Source: Joostella atrarenae
Lineage (GTDB): Bacteria > Bacteroidota > Bacteroidia > Flavobacteriales > Flavobacteriaceae
Length of the DNA: 64,000 bases
Direction: 5' to 3'
NCBI RefSeq assembly: GCF_021764745.1
Contig: NZ_JAETXX010000001.1
Location: 558,001-622,000, forward strand
A program made the translations under genes and the position numbers. Below, one piece after another: positions 1 through 9,440 of the stretch. The notes beneath the pieces were generated by a model. The model made no database searches, was not told the origin of the DNA, and saw only the letters and a list, made by a program, of their open reading frames with translations. Position 1 is the first letter of the stretch. Every line of letters begins with the position of its first letter.

Positions 1-158
1 TTATTATTGCAGCAGGTGCTTTTTTTGGTGTCTGGTTAGATGAAAAATTCCCGAATGATTATTCTGCATACACCATTATTTTTTCCCTATTAGCAGTTTT
101 TATATCCTTGTATAATGTATATCGCCAAGTAAAATCACTTGGAGAAAAAGAAAATTAG
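1..158 (+). CDS. AtpZ/AtpI-like F1Fo ATPase assembly protein (3' end only)
   Basis: Only the last 51 codons are in the window; reading begins at base 3 and stops at TAG 156-158. The visible part has a glycine/alanine-rich membrane segment with an AAGAFFGVWLDEKF stretch, a second hydrophobic segment, and a short charged tail ending VKSLGEKEN. Two helices joined by a G-x-x-x-D-type loop fit the AtpZ/AtpI family, small membrane proteins that help assemble the c-ring and sit upstream of atpB in many bacteria. Position supports this, since the ATP synthase a-subunit follows after one more membrane gene. The start and promoter are outside the window. Confidence 0.7.
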   Translation, partial: IIAAGAFFGVWLDEKFPNDYSAYTIIFSLLAVFISLYNVYRQVKSLGEKEN

Positions 159-187
159 CAACCCATAACTATTATGGGTTTTTTAAA

Positions 188-568
188 ATGAAACAGAAAT
201 TAATTCCTTTTTTAAGCGTACTGATTCCACTTACAATTATTCTTGCAGTCGCTCAGTATTTTATTCAAGCAAATATCTTCCCAGAGACACCATTCTTTTA
301 TAGTACGTGGGTTATTTATACATTTCATTTTGTAATCACCCTTATTATATACATATCTATATTGGCAGTTCATAATGTGTTGCCAGATAAAACAGGTCTC
401 GCATTTTTAGCTTTTACTGGCTTAAAGATGTTTGCTGCGATCGTTTTTTTGATTCCTTTATTTCAAAATGATATGGCTAACCCTATTCCAACGGTGTTTA
501 GTTTTTTTATTCCGTACTTCATCTATTTGTTTTTAGAAGCTTTTTATGTTATAAAACTCTTGAAATGA
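188..568 (+). CDS. Four-helix membrane protein in the atpI position (DUF6168-like)
   Basis: A 126-residue, almost entirely hydrophobic protein with four predicted membrane helices at about residues 7-27, 36-60, 70-92 and 100-124 and only short loops. It starts 29 bases after the AtpZ-like gene and lies just before atpB. Flavobacterial ATP synthase operons usually have a short uncharacterised membrane protein here; I believe the family is DUF6168, from memory. No catalytic motif is visible. An AtpI-like role in c-ring assembly or ion supply is inferred from position and size only. Confidence 0.65.
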   Translation: MKQKLIPFLSVLIPLTIILAVAQYFIQANIFPETPFFYSTWVIYTFHFVITLIIYISILAVHNVLPDKTGLAFLAFTGLKMFAAIVFLIPLFQNDMANPIPTVFSFFIPYFIYLFLEAFYVIKLLK

Positions 569-649
569 GGTCTTTTTGATATAAAAATTTCTTTTCGCTT
601 TATATAGAAAAAAAAATAGTTGTTAACTTCCTAATGTGAATAAATAATG

Positions 650-657
650 TACCTTTG
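650..657 (+). promoter_or_regulatory. Putative -7 box of the atpB promoter (TACCTTTG)
   Basis: TACCTTTG matches the Bacteroidota -7 consensus TAnnTTTG and lies 42 bases before the atpB start, downstream of the preceding gene. A TTG occurs at 620-622, but its 27-base spacing is longer than usual for a -33 element, so only the -7 box is called. It implies atpBEFHAG can be transcribed separately from the two upstream genes. Confidence 0.5.
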
Positions 658-699
658 CACCAAATTTTTGAGGAGCATATATTTTATTTTTAATTAGGT

Positions 700-1785
700 A
701 TGAGGATAGCACAGAAATCTATCAAGAGATTTTTTCTTTTAGCAATGTTTTTTGTTTCTTTAGGAGCAAGCGCTCAGGAGCACGAAAACGCTCATAGTGA
801 GGACACTACAGATGAAGCTTTTAATCCAACGGATTTAATAAATCATCACGTTTCGGATTCTCATGAATTTCATATAGCAGATTGGAATGGAAAAGCAATT
901 TCCATGCCACTTCCTGTAATTTTATGGACAGAGAATGGTTTAGTAACATTTATGTCTTCAGAATTTCATCATGATGAAAATGGAGAAGTTATCGTAGAAC
1001 GTAACGGACAAAAATTTGCACGTGTTCATGATGAAATATATTATGCAGATGGAGGTTTGTCTTTCGATGAGGAGCATCATGTTACAAATTCACGTCCTTT
1101 AAACTTTTCGATTACAAAAAATGTATTCACTTTAATGGTTACAGCAATATTAATGTTATTAATATTTATTCCTGTAGCTAATTCTTACAAGAAAAATAAA
1201 AGAGCACCAAAAGGAATTGCAGGTTTTATGGAGCCTTTAATCGTTTTTGTTAGAGACGATATTGCGAGACCTAATATTGGAGAGAAAAAATACAAAAAAT
1301 ACATGCCGTATTTATTAACTGTATTTTTCTTAATCTGGATAGGTAACCTTTTCGGATTAATTCCATTCTTTCCTTTCCAAGGAACACTTACAAATGATAT
1401 TTTATTTACAGGAGTATTAGCAACCTTTACTTTCTTGCTTACTATTTTTAGTGGTAACAAAGCATATTGGGGGCATATATTCGCAACTCCAGGAGTTCCA
1501 AAATGGTTGTTACCAATTATGATTCCTGTGGAGGTTTTAGGAATGTTTACAAAGCCTTTTGCTTTAATGATTCGTTTATTCGCTAACATTACAGCAGGAC
1601 ATATTATTATATTGAGTTTAATGTCTCTAATCTTTATTTTCCAAACAGCATATGTTTCTCCAATATCTATAGGATTTTCATTGTTTATGTATGGATTAGA
1701 ATTATTGGTTGCGGCATTACAAGCGTATGTGTTTACGTTACTATCTGCTTTATTTATTGGGCAGGCGGTAGAAGACCACCATTAA
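700..1785 (+). CDS. atpB: F1Fo ATP synthase subunit a
   Basis: Subunit a is the membrane stator that forms the proton half-channels beside the c-ring. The C-terminal two thirds (from about residue 140) is a typical multi-helix a-subunit, with the essential arginine in the ALMIRLFANITAGH motif (Arg292). At 361 residues it is about 100 longer than the Escherichia coli protein. The extra length is N-terminal: a signal-peptide-like segment ending ASAQE at about residue 26, then a His/Asp/Glu-rich region to about 135. Such an extension is usual in Bacteroidota. It starts the operon atpB-E-F-H-A-G behind its own -7 box. Confidence 0.95.
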   Translation: MRIAQKSIKRFFLLAMFFVSLGASAQEHENAHSEDTTDEAFNPTDLINHHVSDSHEFHIADWNGKAISMPLPVILWTENGLVTFMSSEFHHDENGEVIVERNGQKFARVHDEIYYADGGLSFDEEHHVTNSRPLNFSITKNVFTLMVTAILMLLIFIPVANSYKKNKRAPKGIAGFMEPLIVFVRDDIARPNIGEKKYKKYMPYLLTVFFLIWIGNLFGLIPFFPFQGTLTNDILFTGVLATFTFLLTIFSGNKAYWGHIFATPGVPKWLLPIMIPVEVLGMFTKPFALMIRLFANITAGHIIILSLMSLIFIFQTAYVSPISIGFSLFMYGLELLVAALQAYVFTLLSALFIGQAVEDHH

Positions 1786-1791
1786 TATTGA

Positions 1792-2028
<237 letters not shown>

Positions 2029-2044
2029 TTTTTGACAAAAAAAC

Positions 2045-2094
2045 AAACAACGCTTTAACGGTTGGTTATAGCGTTGTTTACTCATTAAGTGAGT
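2045..2094 (+). terminator. Paired hairpins in the atpE-atpF spacer
   Basis: Hairpin 1 has perfect 10-base arms AAACAACGCT (2045-2054) and AGCGTTGTTT (2070-2079) around a 15-base loop. Hairpin 2 follows directly with ACTCA (2080-2084) and TGAGT (2090-2094), a five-base loop, then TTTTA. Since atpF-H-A-G follow without a clear promoter, partial termination or a 3'-end stabiliser of an atpBE transcript is more likely than full termination. Role is inferred; the repeats are seen directly. Confidence 0.55.
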
Positions 2095-2239
2095 TTTATG
2101 CTTTAAATATTTGATTTATAAATGATAAAGTGTCATTTTTACAATCGTTTTAATTTAAAGTGTATGATTACGTTCCACGAGAGTTAAAATTTATCAGTGG
2201 AAATTAAAAACTAGAAAACGTTATTTAATATTTTTTATA

Positions 2240-2731
2240 ATGAATATTACACATCCTGAAAGTTTAATTTTTTGGTCTATAATAGTTTTTGTAATTCTAT
2301 TTATACTATTACGTAAGTATGCTTGGAAGCCAATTTTAGGAGCTGTTAGCACAAGAGAAGAGTCTATTAACAAGGCTTTAGAATCTGCTGAAGAAGCCCG
2401 TAAAGAGTTACAAAATCTTCAATCTGATAATGAGAAATTGATTCAAGAAGCGCGTGCAGAAAGAGACACTATGTTGAAGGAAGCACGTCAGATTAAAGAA
2501 TCTATGATTGCTGAAGCGAAAGAAGAAGCACAGGCGCAAGCTGATAAAGTTATCAAGCAAGCACAGCAAACTATTCAAAGTGAAAAGCAAGCTGCCGTTG
2601 CTGAATTGAAAAATCAAGTAGCTAATTTATCAGTAGAAATAGCAGAGAAAGTAGTTAAATCTGAGCTTTCGTCTAAAGAAAAGCAATTACAGCTTGTAGA
2701 CGATATGTTAAAAGAGGTTACTTTAAACTAA
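2240..2731 (+). CDS. atpF: F1Fo ATP synthase subunit b
   Basis: Subunit b forms the peripheral stalk linking F1 to the membrane. The 163-residue protein has one N-terminal membrane helix (about residues 9-27, ending before RKYAW) followed by a long, highly charged alpha-helix rich in Glu, Lys, Ala and Gln, as expected for the right-handed coiled coil. Length is normal for the family. Order atpE-atpF-atpH is standard, and atpH begins 18 bases downstream. The 211-base spacer before it holds the hairpins at 2045-2094 and otherwise only AT-rich sequence. Confidence 0.93.
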   Translation: MNITHPESLIFWSIIVFVILFILLRKYAWKPILGAVSTREESINKALESAEEARKELQNLQSDNEKLIQEARAERDTMLKEARQIKESMIAEAKEEAQAQADKVIKQAQQTIQSEKQAAVAELKNQVANLSVEIAEKVVKSELSSKEKQLQLVDDMLKEVTLN

Positions 2732-2749
2732 TTTGTAAGAAGGAATACC

Positions 2750-3298
2750 ATGAAAGGTACCAGAGCAGGAAATAGATACGCGAAAGCTGTTTTAGATTAT
2801 GCAAAGGAGCAAGATGCTCTTGATGTAGTTGGAGCAGATATGAAAGATATCTATAATACTATAAACGGAAATGAAGAATTGGAAGGGATGCTTCAAAGTC
2901 CGGTTATCAAATTATCTGATAAGCAAGCAGCATTAAACGAAATTTTTTCTGAAGTGAATCCTGTTTCTTTAAGGTTGATAGCTGTGCTTATAGAGAACAA
3001 CCGTATTAATTTATTAAAAGTGGTTGCTGAAAAGTATATCGTATTATTTGATAAATTAAGAGGAAAAGAGCTTGCAGTAGTTACAACGGCAGTTCCTTTA
3101 TCATCAGAATTAGAGAAGAAAGTTCTAGACAAGGTAAAAGAACTAACGGGTAATACCGCAACAATAAAAAATATAATTGATGAAAGTATTATCGGTGGAT
3201 TTATCCTTAGAGTAGGAGATTTACAGTATAATGCTAGTATAGCAAACCAGTTAAGTAACCTTAAGAGAGGTTTACATAACAACGCATACGTTTCTTAA
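2750..3298 (+). CDS. atpH: F1Fo ATP synthase subunit delta
   Basis: Delta (OSCP) caps F1 and anchors subunit b. The 182-residue protein starts GTRAGNRYAKAVLDYA, the conserved helix-1 region, and ends with the family C-terminal signature IIGGFILRVGDLQYNASIANQLSNL (written here as the segment from about residue 146 to 172), which contains the invariant GG and D. Size and position between atpF and atpA are as expected. A short imperfect hairpin at 3319-3340 lies in the 65-base spacer before atpA. Confidence 0.93.
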   Translation: MKGTRAGNRYAKAVLDYAKEQDALDVVGADMKDIYNTINGNEELEGMLQSPVIKLSDKQAALNEIFSEVNPVSLRLIAVLIENNRINLLKVVAEKYIVLFDKLRGKELAVVTTAVPLSSELEKKVLDKVKELTGNTATIKNIIDESIIGGFILRVGDLQYNASIANQLSNLKRGLHNNAYVS

Positions 3299-3318
3299 TA
3301 ACTAAAATAAAAAGGTAG

Positions 3319-3340
3319 GATGTTTTAATTTTAAAGCATC
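3319..3340 (+). other. Small hairpin in the atpH-atpA spacer
   Basis: GATGTTTTAA (3319-3328) can pair with TTAAAGCATC (3331-3340) with one G.U pair; the two-base centre means the innermost pairs must open. It is followed by an ATCTAAA/ACTAAATA quasi-repeat just before the atpA start. It belongs to the self-complementary operon spacers discussed in the findings. Confidence 0.35.
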
Positions 3341-3363
3341 TAAAATCTAAATACTAAATAAAG

Positions 3364-4944
3364 ATGGCTGAAGTTAAAGCGGCTGAGGTATCAGCAATAT
3401 TAAAAAAGCAACTATCAGGATTTGAAGCGAAAGCTTCATTGGACGAAGTAGGAACTGTACTCCAGATAGGAGATGGTATCGCCCGAGTTTATGGATTGTC
3501 TAATGCACAATATGGTGAGTTAGTACAGTTTGAATCTGGGTTAGAAGGTATCGTACTTAACCTTGAGGAAGACAATGTTGGTATTGTTTTGTTAGGTCCT
3601 TCAAAAGGAATTAAAGAAGGTGATACTGTAAAGCGTACACAGCGTATCGCATCTATTAAAGTAGGTGAGAAAATGGTAGGTCGTGTAGTTGATACTTTAG
3701 GAAATCCTATTGATGGTAAAGGTCCTATTGGTGGAGATCTTTATGAGATGCCTTTAGAGCGTAAAGCTCCTGGAGTTATCTTCCGTCAACCAGTAACAGA
3801 ACCATTACAAACAGGTATCAAATCTATCGATGCGATGATTCCTGTAGGTAGAGGACAACGTGAGTTGGTTATTGGAGACCGTCAAACTGGTAAAACTACC
3901 GTTTGTATTGATACCATTATCAACCAAAAAGAATTTTACGATGCTGGTAAGCCAGTATTTTGTATATATGTTGCGATTGGACAAAAAGCTTCTACAGTAG
4001 CTGCAATTGCTAAAACTCTTGAAGATAAGGGAGCGTTAGCATATACAGTAATCGTAGCTGCAAATGCATCTGATCCTGCTCCAATGCAAGTTTATGCTCC
4101 TTTCGCAGGTGCTGCAATTGGAGAGTACTTTAGAGATACAGGAAGACCTGCATTAATTGTTTATGATGATTTATCTAAACAAGCAGTTGCTTACCGTGAG
4201 GTATCTTTATTACTTCGTCGTCCACCAGGACGTGAAGCATATCCTGGAGATGTTTTCTTCTTACACTCAAGATTATTAGAGCGTGCTGCAAAAGTTATCG
4301 CAGATGATGGTATTGCAAAAGAGATGAATGATCTTCCAGAATCTTTAAAACCAATTGTAAAAGGAGGAGGTTCTTTAACAGCCTTGCCAATTATTGAAAC
4401 ACAAGCGGGAGATGTTTCGGCATATATCCCAACAAACGTGATTTCGATTACAGATGGTCAGATTTTCTTAGAATCAGATTTATTTAACTCTGGGGTTCGT
4501 CCTGCAATTAACGTAGGTATTTCTGTATCTCGTGTTGGAGGTAACGCACAGATTAAATCGATGAAGAAAGTTGCTGGTACATTAAAATTAGATCAAGCAC
4601 AGTTCCGTGAATTAGAAGCGTTTGCTAAGTTTGGTTCTGATTTAGATGCCGCTACTATGAGTGTAATTAGTAAAGGTAAAAGAAACGTTGAGATTCTTAA
4701 GCAAGCTCAGAATGATCCTTACACAGTTGAAGATCAGATTGCAATTATCTACGCAGGTTCTAGAAACCTTCTAAAAGACGTTCCAGTAGAAAAGGTAAAA
4801 GAGTTCGAAAAAGACTTTTTAGAGTTCTTAAACGCTAAGCATAGAGGAGTATTAGATACATTGAAATCTGGTAAATTAACAGATGAAGTAACAGATACAC
4901 TTTCTCAAGTAGCAAAAGAGCTTTCAGCAAAATATAAAGGGTAA
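3364..4944 (+). CDS. atpA: F1Fo ATP synthase subunit alpha
   Basis: The non-catalytic nucleotide-binding subunit of F1. The 526-residue protein has the N-terminal beta-barrel (about 25-95), the nucleotide-binding domain with P-loop GDRQTGKT at 171-178, the alpha-subunit signature around [14 protein letters not shown], and a C-terminal helical domain. Length is slightly above the usual 500-515. It is followed by a 73-base spacer with a 10-bp hairpin and then atpG. The beta and epsilon genes are not next to it, as is common in Bacteroidota, where atpD-atpC form a separate locus. Confidence 0.97.
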   Translation: MAEVKAAEVSAILKKQLSGFEAKASLDEVGTVLQIGDGIARVYGLSNAQYGELVQFESGLEGIVLNLEEDNVGIVLLGPSKGIKEGDTVKRTQRIASIKVGEKMVGRVVDTLGNPIDGKGPIGGDLYEMPLERKAPGVIFRQPVTEPLQTGIKSIDAMIPVGRGQRELVIGDRQTGKTTVCIDTIINQKEFYDAGKPVFCIYVAIGQKASTVAAIAKTLEDKGALAYTVIVAANASDPAPMQVYAPFAGAAIGEYFRDTGRPALIVYDDLSKQAVAYREVSLLLRRPPGREAYPGDVFFLHSRLLERAAKVIADDGIAKEMNDLPESLKPIVKGGGSLTALPIIETQAGDVSAYIPTNVISITDGQIFLESDLFNSGVRPAINVGISVSRVGGNAQIKSMKKVAGTLKLDQAQFRELEAFAKFGSDLDAATMSVISKGKRNVEILKQAQNDPYTVEDQIAIIYAGSRNLLKDVPVEKVKEFEKDFLEFLNAKHRGVLDTLKSGKLTDEVTDTLSQVAKELSAKYKG

Positions 4945-4989
4945 TTAGATTTTAGTATCGAGTATTGAGATTACAGATTTCAATACTCG
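4945..4989 (+). repeat. Interspersed spacer repeat with hairpin between atpA and atpG
   Basis: Bases 4945-4969 match bases 15508-15532 in the sdhB-sdhA spacer at 24 of 25 positions (single difference at 4959). Within it, CGAGTATTGA (4959-4968) is perfectly complementary to TCAATACTCG (4980-4989) across an 11-base loop, and a further CATACTCAATTC follows. It is not a terminator by appearance, as no T-tract follows. Its function is unknown. Confidence 0.6.
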
Positions 4990-5017
4990 GTGCTTCATAC
5001 TCAATTCTTAATATAGA

Positions 5018-5884
5018 ATGGCAAATTTAAAAGAAATACGTAGCAGAATTACATCGGTTGGTTCAACGATGCAGATAACTAGTGCCATGAAAATGGTATC
5101 AGCTGCAAAGTTGAAAAAAGCGCAAGATGCTATTACAGCAATGCGTCCTTATTCCGATAAACTTACCGAGCTTTTACAAACGCTTAGTGCTACACTAGAA
5201 GGTGATGCAGGAAGTGTGTATGCAGAGCAAAGAGAGGTTAAAAGTGTACTTGTTGTTGCAATTACTTCTAATAGAGGTTTATGTGGTGCCTTTAATACTA
5301 ATATTATTAAAGCATCTAATCTTCTTGCGCAGTCTACATACGCAGGAAAGAAGGTTAGTTTTGTAACTGTTGGTAAAAAAGGAAACGATATTCTTAAGAA
5401 AAACCATTACGTTACACATAATAACAACGACATTTACGACGATCTTACTTTTGATAATGTTACTGTTATTGCAGAGCGATTGATGACATTGTATAGAGAA
5501 GGAGCATACGATAAGATTGTTTTGGTTTACAACCATTTCAAAAATGCAGCTACGCAAATTGTTAAAACGGAAGATTTCTTACCTATAAAACCTATTGAAA
5601 GCGAGGAAACAAATAATAATTCAGCCGATTATATTTTCGAGCCTTCAAAAGAGGAAATTATAGAGACGTTAATTCCAAAGTCATTAAAGACACAATTATA
5701 TAAAGCTATTCGTGATTCTTTTGCTTCTGAACACGGAGCACGTATGACGGCAATGCATAAAGCAACCGATAATGCTGCTGACTTAAAAGCAGAATTAACA
5801 CTTACATACAATAAAGCACGTCAAGCTGCAATTACTAACGAGATCCTTGAGATTGTTGGTGGAGCAGAAGCTTTAAATAACTAA
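5018..5884 (+). CDS. atpG: F1Fo ATP synthase subunit gamma
   Basis: The rotating central shaft of F1. The 288-residue protein begins with the conserved helix MANLKEIRSRITSVGSTMQI and KMVSAAKLKKA, and ends with the matching C-terminal helix containing RQAAITNEILEIVGGAEAL. Both coiled-coil ends are intact and the length is standard. It is the last gene of the operon: a strong intrinsic terminator begins 25 bases after the stop codon. No epsilon or beta gene follows. Confidence 0.96.
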   Translation: MANLKEIRSRITSVGSTMQITSAMKMVSAAKLKKAQDAITAMRPYSDKLTELLQTLSATLEGDAGSVYAEQREVKSVLVVAITSNRGLCGAFNTNIIKASNLLAQSTYAGKKVSFVTVGKKGNDILKKNHYVTHNNNDIYDDLTFDNVTVIAERLMTLYREGAYDKIVLVYNHFKNAATQIVKTEDFLPIKPIESEETNNNSADYIFEPSKEEIIETLIPKSLKTQLYKAIRDSFASEHGARMTAMHKATDNAADLKAELTLTYNKARQAAITNEILEIVGGAEALNN

Positions 5885-5908
5885 GAAGTTATTACTTAAA
5901 TAATATAT

Positions 5909-5946
5909 ATAAACCCCAAAGGCTTTTGCTTTTGGGGTTTATCTTT
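5909..5946 (+). terminator. Intrinsic terminator of the ATP synthase operon
   Basis: AAACCCCAAA (5911-5920) pairs with TTTGGGGTTT (5931-5940). The stem extends inward through GGC/GCT and outward by two A-T pairs, leaving a TTTT loop, and is followed by ATCTTTTT. Confidence 0.9.
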
Positions 5947-6138
5947 TTATAATATTTACTGAAGGGAAGTATTGTGGCATTTAATTTTGTAGTTAACATC
6001 ATGTTCTGTTAATTATCGTAGTAAAAATGGTTATATTTTGTTAAACCTTTGTGAAGTTATAGACTTTATAGTCAGATTTTTTTTGTGTCTTACAAATTTA
6101 TTTAATCTTGCTTATCTAGATAACTTAAAAGAGATAAC

Positions 6139-6621
6139 ATGTTAGTATTAAAAAGATTAAAAATAGTTTTTCTATTCGTCGCATTATTAGGAAGTGTGAG
6201 TGCCTTTGCACAAGTGCCAGCACCAGCACCAGCACCAGCAGAAAACATTTCTGATGCCGAATTACAACAATTTGCGGAAGCTTATATGGGAATTCAAATG
6301 AAAAACCAAGAAGCGCAACAAGCAATGACCACTACCATAAAAGATCATGGAATAGCCTTAGATCGCTTTAATGAGATCCAACAAGCTTCTATGGATCCAA
6401 ATAAGGAAGTAGACGCCTCTGAAGATGAGTTAGCGAAACATAAAGCTGCAATTGCAGATTTAGAGAAGTTACAACCTAAGTTTCAGTCGCAAATGGAAAC
6501 TGTTATTACAGATACAGGATTGTCTATAGAGCGTTACCAAGCAGTAGCTAGTTCTGTACAAGCAAGCAAAGAACTGCAACAAAAACTACAAGGCATTATG
6601 GTGAAAATGCAACAAGGATAA
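6139..6621 (+). CDS. Secreted DUF4168 domain protein
   Basis: A 160-residue protein with a signal peptide (hydrophobic core VFLFVALLGSVSAF, cleavage near ASAFAQ, about residue 25), a short proline-alanine linker encoded by four CCAGCA units (6217-6240), and a helical DUF4168 region starting ISDAELQQFAEAYMGIQ. The family is common in Bacteroidota and cyanobacteria and has no established function; periplasmic location is inferred from the signal peptide. It stands alone between the atpG terminator and its own terminator at 6676-6708. No clear -7 box was seen upstream. Confidence 0.75.
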   Translation: MLVLKRLKIVFLFVALLGSVSAFAQVPAPAPAPAENISDAELQQFAEAYMGIQMKNQEAQQAMTTTIKDHGIALDRFNEIQQASMDPNKEVDASEDELAKHKAAIADLEKLQPKFQSQMETVITDTGLSIERYQAVASSVQASKELQQKLQGIMVKMQQG

Positions 6622-6675
6622 TTATAGATCCTTTTATACTAAGAAATCCCCCACCTTGGTATACTATTTACATAT

Positions 6676-6708
6676 AAAACTCCAAAGGCAATTGTCTTTG
6701 GAGTTTTT
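6676..6708 (+). terminator. Intrinsic terminator of the DUF4168 gene
   Basis: AAAACTCCAAAG (6676-6687) pairs perfectly with CTTTGGAGTTTT (6696-6707) around an eight-base loop, followed by further T residues. Confidence 0.88.
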
Positions 6709-6782
6709 GTTTGAATTAAATTTGGCATCAATTTTGAAATCGTACCTTTATAATACCAATAATTTTGAAGTTTTAGAGTTAT

Positions 6783-6839
6783 ACCTAATAAACCGACTTA
6801 AAGGATACTTTCCTTAGTCGAGTGGTAACCATATTAGGT
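6783..6839. other. Structured element with nested inverted repeats
   Basis: Outer arms ACCTAATA (6783-6790) and TATTAGGT (6832-6839) are perfectly complementary. Inside them CGACT (6794-6798) pairs with AGTCG (6816-6820) and AAGGA (6801-6805) with TCCTT (6811-6815), with a two-base bulge and a five-base loop. No T-tract follows. It lies between a terminator and the gene at 6879, so it could be a leader structure, a small RNA or a cruciform-forming site. Confidence 0.45.
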
Positions 6840-6878
6840 GTTAGATTTGATTAACCATAGTAAGTTTATAAAACAAAT

Positions 6879-7388
6879 ATGATACGATTTTTAAATATCT
6901 TTTTTGGCATTTTAGTTGTTTTGGGGTTTTCTCAATGTGGGACTTCGAAGCAGCTTATAAAAGATCCACCCTTTAGTGTAAAAGAAGCAAGTATAGAGGC
7001 TTGGACAGCTGGCGAGAATAAGAAAGTGAAAGGTGAAAACATTTACTTAACATTCTCTATAGAGGACTTAAAAGGAAATATATCTTTTGATAGCTTGTAT
7101 TATAAAGGACAAATGGCGCCTTTAGAGCATTATAAAAAGGGAGACATCTATATAGGGCGCTTTTCAGATGATAACATAAAATTTAATGACCTTATTATGC
7201 ATGCCGACCCAAAAATGGAATTTGGAAACATGCCTCCTAAAGCGACTGTAAAACCACCTTTTGAAATCGAAGAAGAGCAAGTGCTATTATGTTATACTTA
7301 TAACGATGAAAAGCAATTTTACGTAATAAATGAATTCGAAGTAGTTGTGCCTATTCATTATAAAGAAAGTCCGATAATTAAAAAGTAA
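6879..7388 (+). CDS. Putative lipoprotein of unknown function
   Basis: A 169-residue protein with an N-terminal hydrophobic signal (residues 4-18) ending LGFSQC; Cys20 could be lipidated, although Gln just before it is unusual in a lipobox. The rest is predicted soluble, mostly beta and moderately charged, ending in a lysine-rich tail. I do not recognise the family. It starts 57 bases before the flippase gene on the same strand, so it may be co-transcribed. A structured element (6783-6839) lies just upstream. Envelope location is inferred. Confidence 0.55.
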   Translation: MIRFLNIFFGILVVLGFSQCGTSKQLIKDPPFSVKEASIEAWTAGENKKVKGENIYLTFSIEDLKGNISFDSLYYKGQMAPLEHYKKGDIYIGRFSDDNIKFNDLIMHADPKMEFGNMPPKATVKPPFEIEEEQVLLCYTYNDEKQFYVINEFEVVVPIHYKESPIIKK

Positions 7389-7444
7389 AACTTTTGTTAG
7401 CTCTTTATAAATCGATACTTTTAGCACATTAAGAAAAACATGTA

Positions 7445-8920
7445 TTGGGGTCGCTAAAAAAACTATTTAAGCATACATTTATCTATGGGCTGGCTACGGT
7501 ATTACCAAGGTTGTTAAGCCTAGTATTAACGCGCCTATACACCGATAAGCTTCCTACAGAAGATTATGGAATTTATGCGTCTTTATATGTTTATTTAATT
7601 TCAGGAAACGTTCTTCTTTCCTATGGAATGGAAACTGCTTTTTTCCGATTTATGAATAAAAGTGAGCGAAAATCGGAAGTTCAATCTACCGCATTAACTT
7701 CTATTTTTGTTACTTCAGGTTTGTTTTTAGTATTTTCTCTATTATTCAAAGATAGTATTGCTTCCTTTTTAGGGTTTAAGCCCGAGTTTATAGTATACGG
7801 AATACTAATTTTATTTTTTGATGCACTTTGTGTAATCCCTTTTGCTTGGCTTCGAAACCAAGAAATGCCTTTAAAATATTCATTTATAAAAATAACAACC
7901 GTTATTGTAAATCTAGGATTAAATTTATTTTTCTTCCTTGTATTGCCGTTGCTCATTTCTGATAATGAGACTTCTGTTTTAAATGGATTAGTATTTGAAA
8001 ATAAGGTGAATTATATCTTTATTTCGAATGTTTTAGCAAGTTTCTTCGGACTATTACTTATCCTACCTCTTTATTTTAGAATCCGATTGAGGCTTGATTT
8101 TAATTTATGGAAGAGAATGATTCGCTATGCTTTTCCAGTATTAATTGCAGGGATTGCATTTTCTATCAATGAAGGGTTTGATAAAATAATGCTGAAATAT
8201 TTACTACCCGAGAATATAGCGGAAGAAACAGTTGGAATCTATGCTGCTTGTTATAAGTTAGGAGCTTTTATGACTCTCTTTGTCACTGCTTTTAAATTGG
8301 GTGTCGAACCGTTTTTCTTTAGTAATGCCAACAAAAAGAATGCTAAAGAAATCTATGCAGACACAACGTTGTATTTTACCATTTTCGGATCGCTTATATT
8401 TTTGTTTGTAGTGGTTTATATTGACGTGCTTAAAAAGATATTAATTCATAATTCAGCATATTGGGAGGCTTTATGGGTAGTTCCATTCATTCTATTAGCA
8501 AATTTATTTTTTGGAATTTACCACAACCTTTCCGTTTGGTATAAGATAACAGATAGGACAATTTTTGGAGCTTATATTTCCGTTTTTGGAGCGATTGTAA
8601 CACTAGCTTTAAATTTCATTTTAATTCCTATTATAACGTATAAAGGGTCTGCTATCGCTACTTTGGTAGCCTATGGAAGTATGATGCTTTTATCTTTTTA
8701 CTTCGGACAAAAAAATCATCCAATCCCTTATAATTTAAAGAAAATAGGAAGCTATTTAGGAGTATCTATTCTCTTTGTTTTTCTATCTTTTTATGTATTC
8801 GATAGAAATCTAATTATAGGAACACTCTTAGTTTTAGTATTTTTGATGCTGATTTATCGTTTAGAGAATAAACAGCTTAAAGAAATGGTGAAATCTATTT
8901 CTATTAAAAAAAGAAAATAA
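7445..8920 (+). CDS. Polysaccharide flippase (Wzx/MATE-like, polysaccharide_synt family)
   Basis: A 491-residue membrane protein with 12-14 hydrophobic segments, starting [25 protein letters not shown], the usual opening of flavobacterial lipopolysaccharide/polysaccharide flippases. Such proteins move lipid-linked sugars across the inner membrane; the substrate cannot be told. The start is TTG at 7445: an ATG at 7440 is out of frame and stops within six codons, and the TTG start gives the expected N-terminus. It is the first gene of a cluster with dut, a sugar nucleotidyltransferase, a TPR protein, a DUF4292 lipoprotein and an EnvC-like protein, an order I associate with flavobacteria. Confidence 0.85.
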   Translation: MGSLKKLFKHTFIYGLATVLPRLLSLVLTRLYTDKLPTEDYGIYASLYVYLISGNVLLSYGMETAFFRFMNKSERKSEVQSTALTSIFVTSGLFLVFSLLFKDSIASFLGFKPEFIVYGILILFFDALCVIPFAWLRNQEMPLKYSFIKITTVIVNLGLNLFFFLVLPLLISDNETSVLNGLVFENKVNYIFISNVLASFFGLLLILPLYFRIRLRLDFNLWKRMIRYAFPVLIAGIAFSINEGFDKIMLKYLLPENIAEETVGIYAACYKLGAFMTLFVTAFKLGVEPFFFSNANKKNAKEIYADTTLYFTIFGSLIFLFVVVYIDVLKKILIHNSAYWEALWVVPFILLANLFFGIYHNLSVWYKITDRTIFGAYISVFGAIVTLALNFILIPIITYKGSAIATLVAYGSMMLLSFYFGQKNHPIPYNLKKIGSYLGVSILFVFLSFYVFDRNLIIGTLLVLVFLMLIYRLENKQLKEMVKSISIKKRK

Positions 8921-8928
8921 ATTTAAAA

Positions 8929-9363
8929 ATGACAGTAAAAATAGTAAATAAGTCCGAGCATCAATTACCAAGCTATGCAACCATAGCCTCCGCTGGGATG
9001 GATATTAGAGCAAATATAGAAACACCAATAGTTTTAAAACCTTTAGAGCGAGCAATCGTAAAAACTGGATTGTTTATAGAGCTTCCAATAGGTTCTGAGG
9101 CTCAGGTAAGACCTAGAAGCGGTCTGGCTGCAAAGAAGGGAATTACTGTTCTTAATGCTCCAGGAACAATCGATGCAGACTATAGAGGAGAAATTGGCGT
9201 TATCTTAGTAAATCTTTCAAATGAGGATTTTACTATTGAAAACGGAGAACGAATTGCACAATTAGTAATTGCAAAACACGAACATATTAGCTGGGAAGAA
9301 GTAGAAGTTCTTTCAGAAACAAAAAGAGGAGAAGGCGGTTTCGGTAGTACTGGTGTAAAGTAA
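8929..9363 (+). CDS. dut: Deoxyuridine 5'-triphosphate nucleotidohydrolase (dUTPase)
   Basis: Hydrolyses dUTP to dUMP and pyrophosphate, keeping uracil out of DNA and feeding thymidylate synthesis. All five motifs of trimeric dUTPases are present in 144 residues: SAGMDIRA (21-28), RPRSGLA (61-67), the uridine pocket [13 protein letters not shown] (76-88), GERIAQLV, and the C-terminal [10 protein letters not shown] that closes over the active site. The gene starts eight bases after the flippase stop, so the two are probably co-transcribed, though the functions are unrelated. Confidence 0.97.
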   Translation: MTVKIVNKSEHQLPSYATIASAGMDIRANIETPIVLKPLERAIVKTGLFIELPIGSEAQVRPRSGLAAKKGITVLNAPGTIDADYRGEIGVILVNLSNEDFTIENGERIAQLVIAKHEHISWEEVEVLSETKRGEGGFGSTGVK

Positions 9364-9440
9364 TGCCTACAACTTTGGTATGTCTCTTGTGAAAATGAGT
9401 AACCCTCTTGGATAAGGGAATTTTGTATTATATAAATAGC

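Noticed and set aside
5018-5884. Missing atpD and atpC as a sign of a broken ATP synthase operon
   Set aside because: A strong terminator follows atpG, and Bacteroidota normally keep the beta and epsilon genes at a separate locus.
6217-6240. Phase-variable repeat in the DUF4168 gene (four CCAGCA units)
   Set aside because: The six-base unit keeps the reading frame when copies are lost or gained, so it can only change linker length, and four copies is few.
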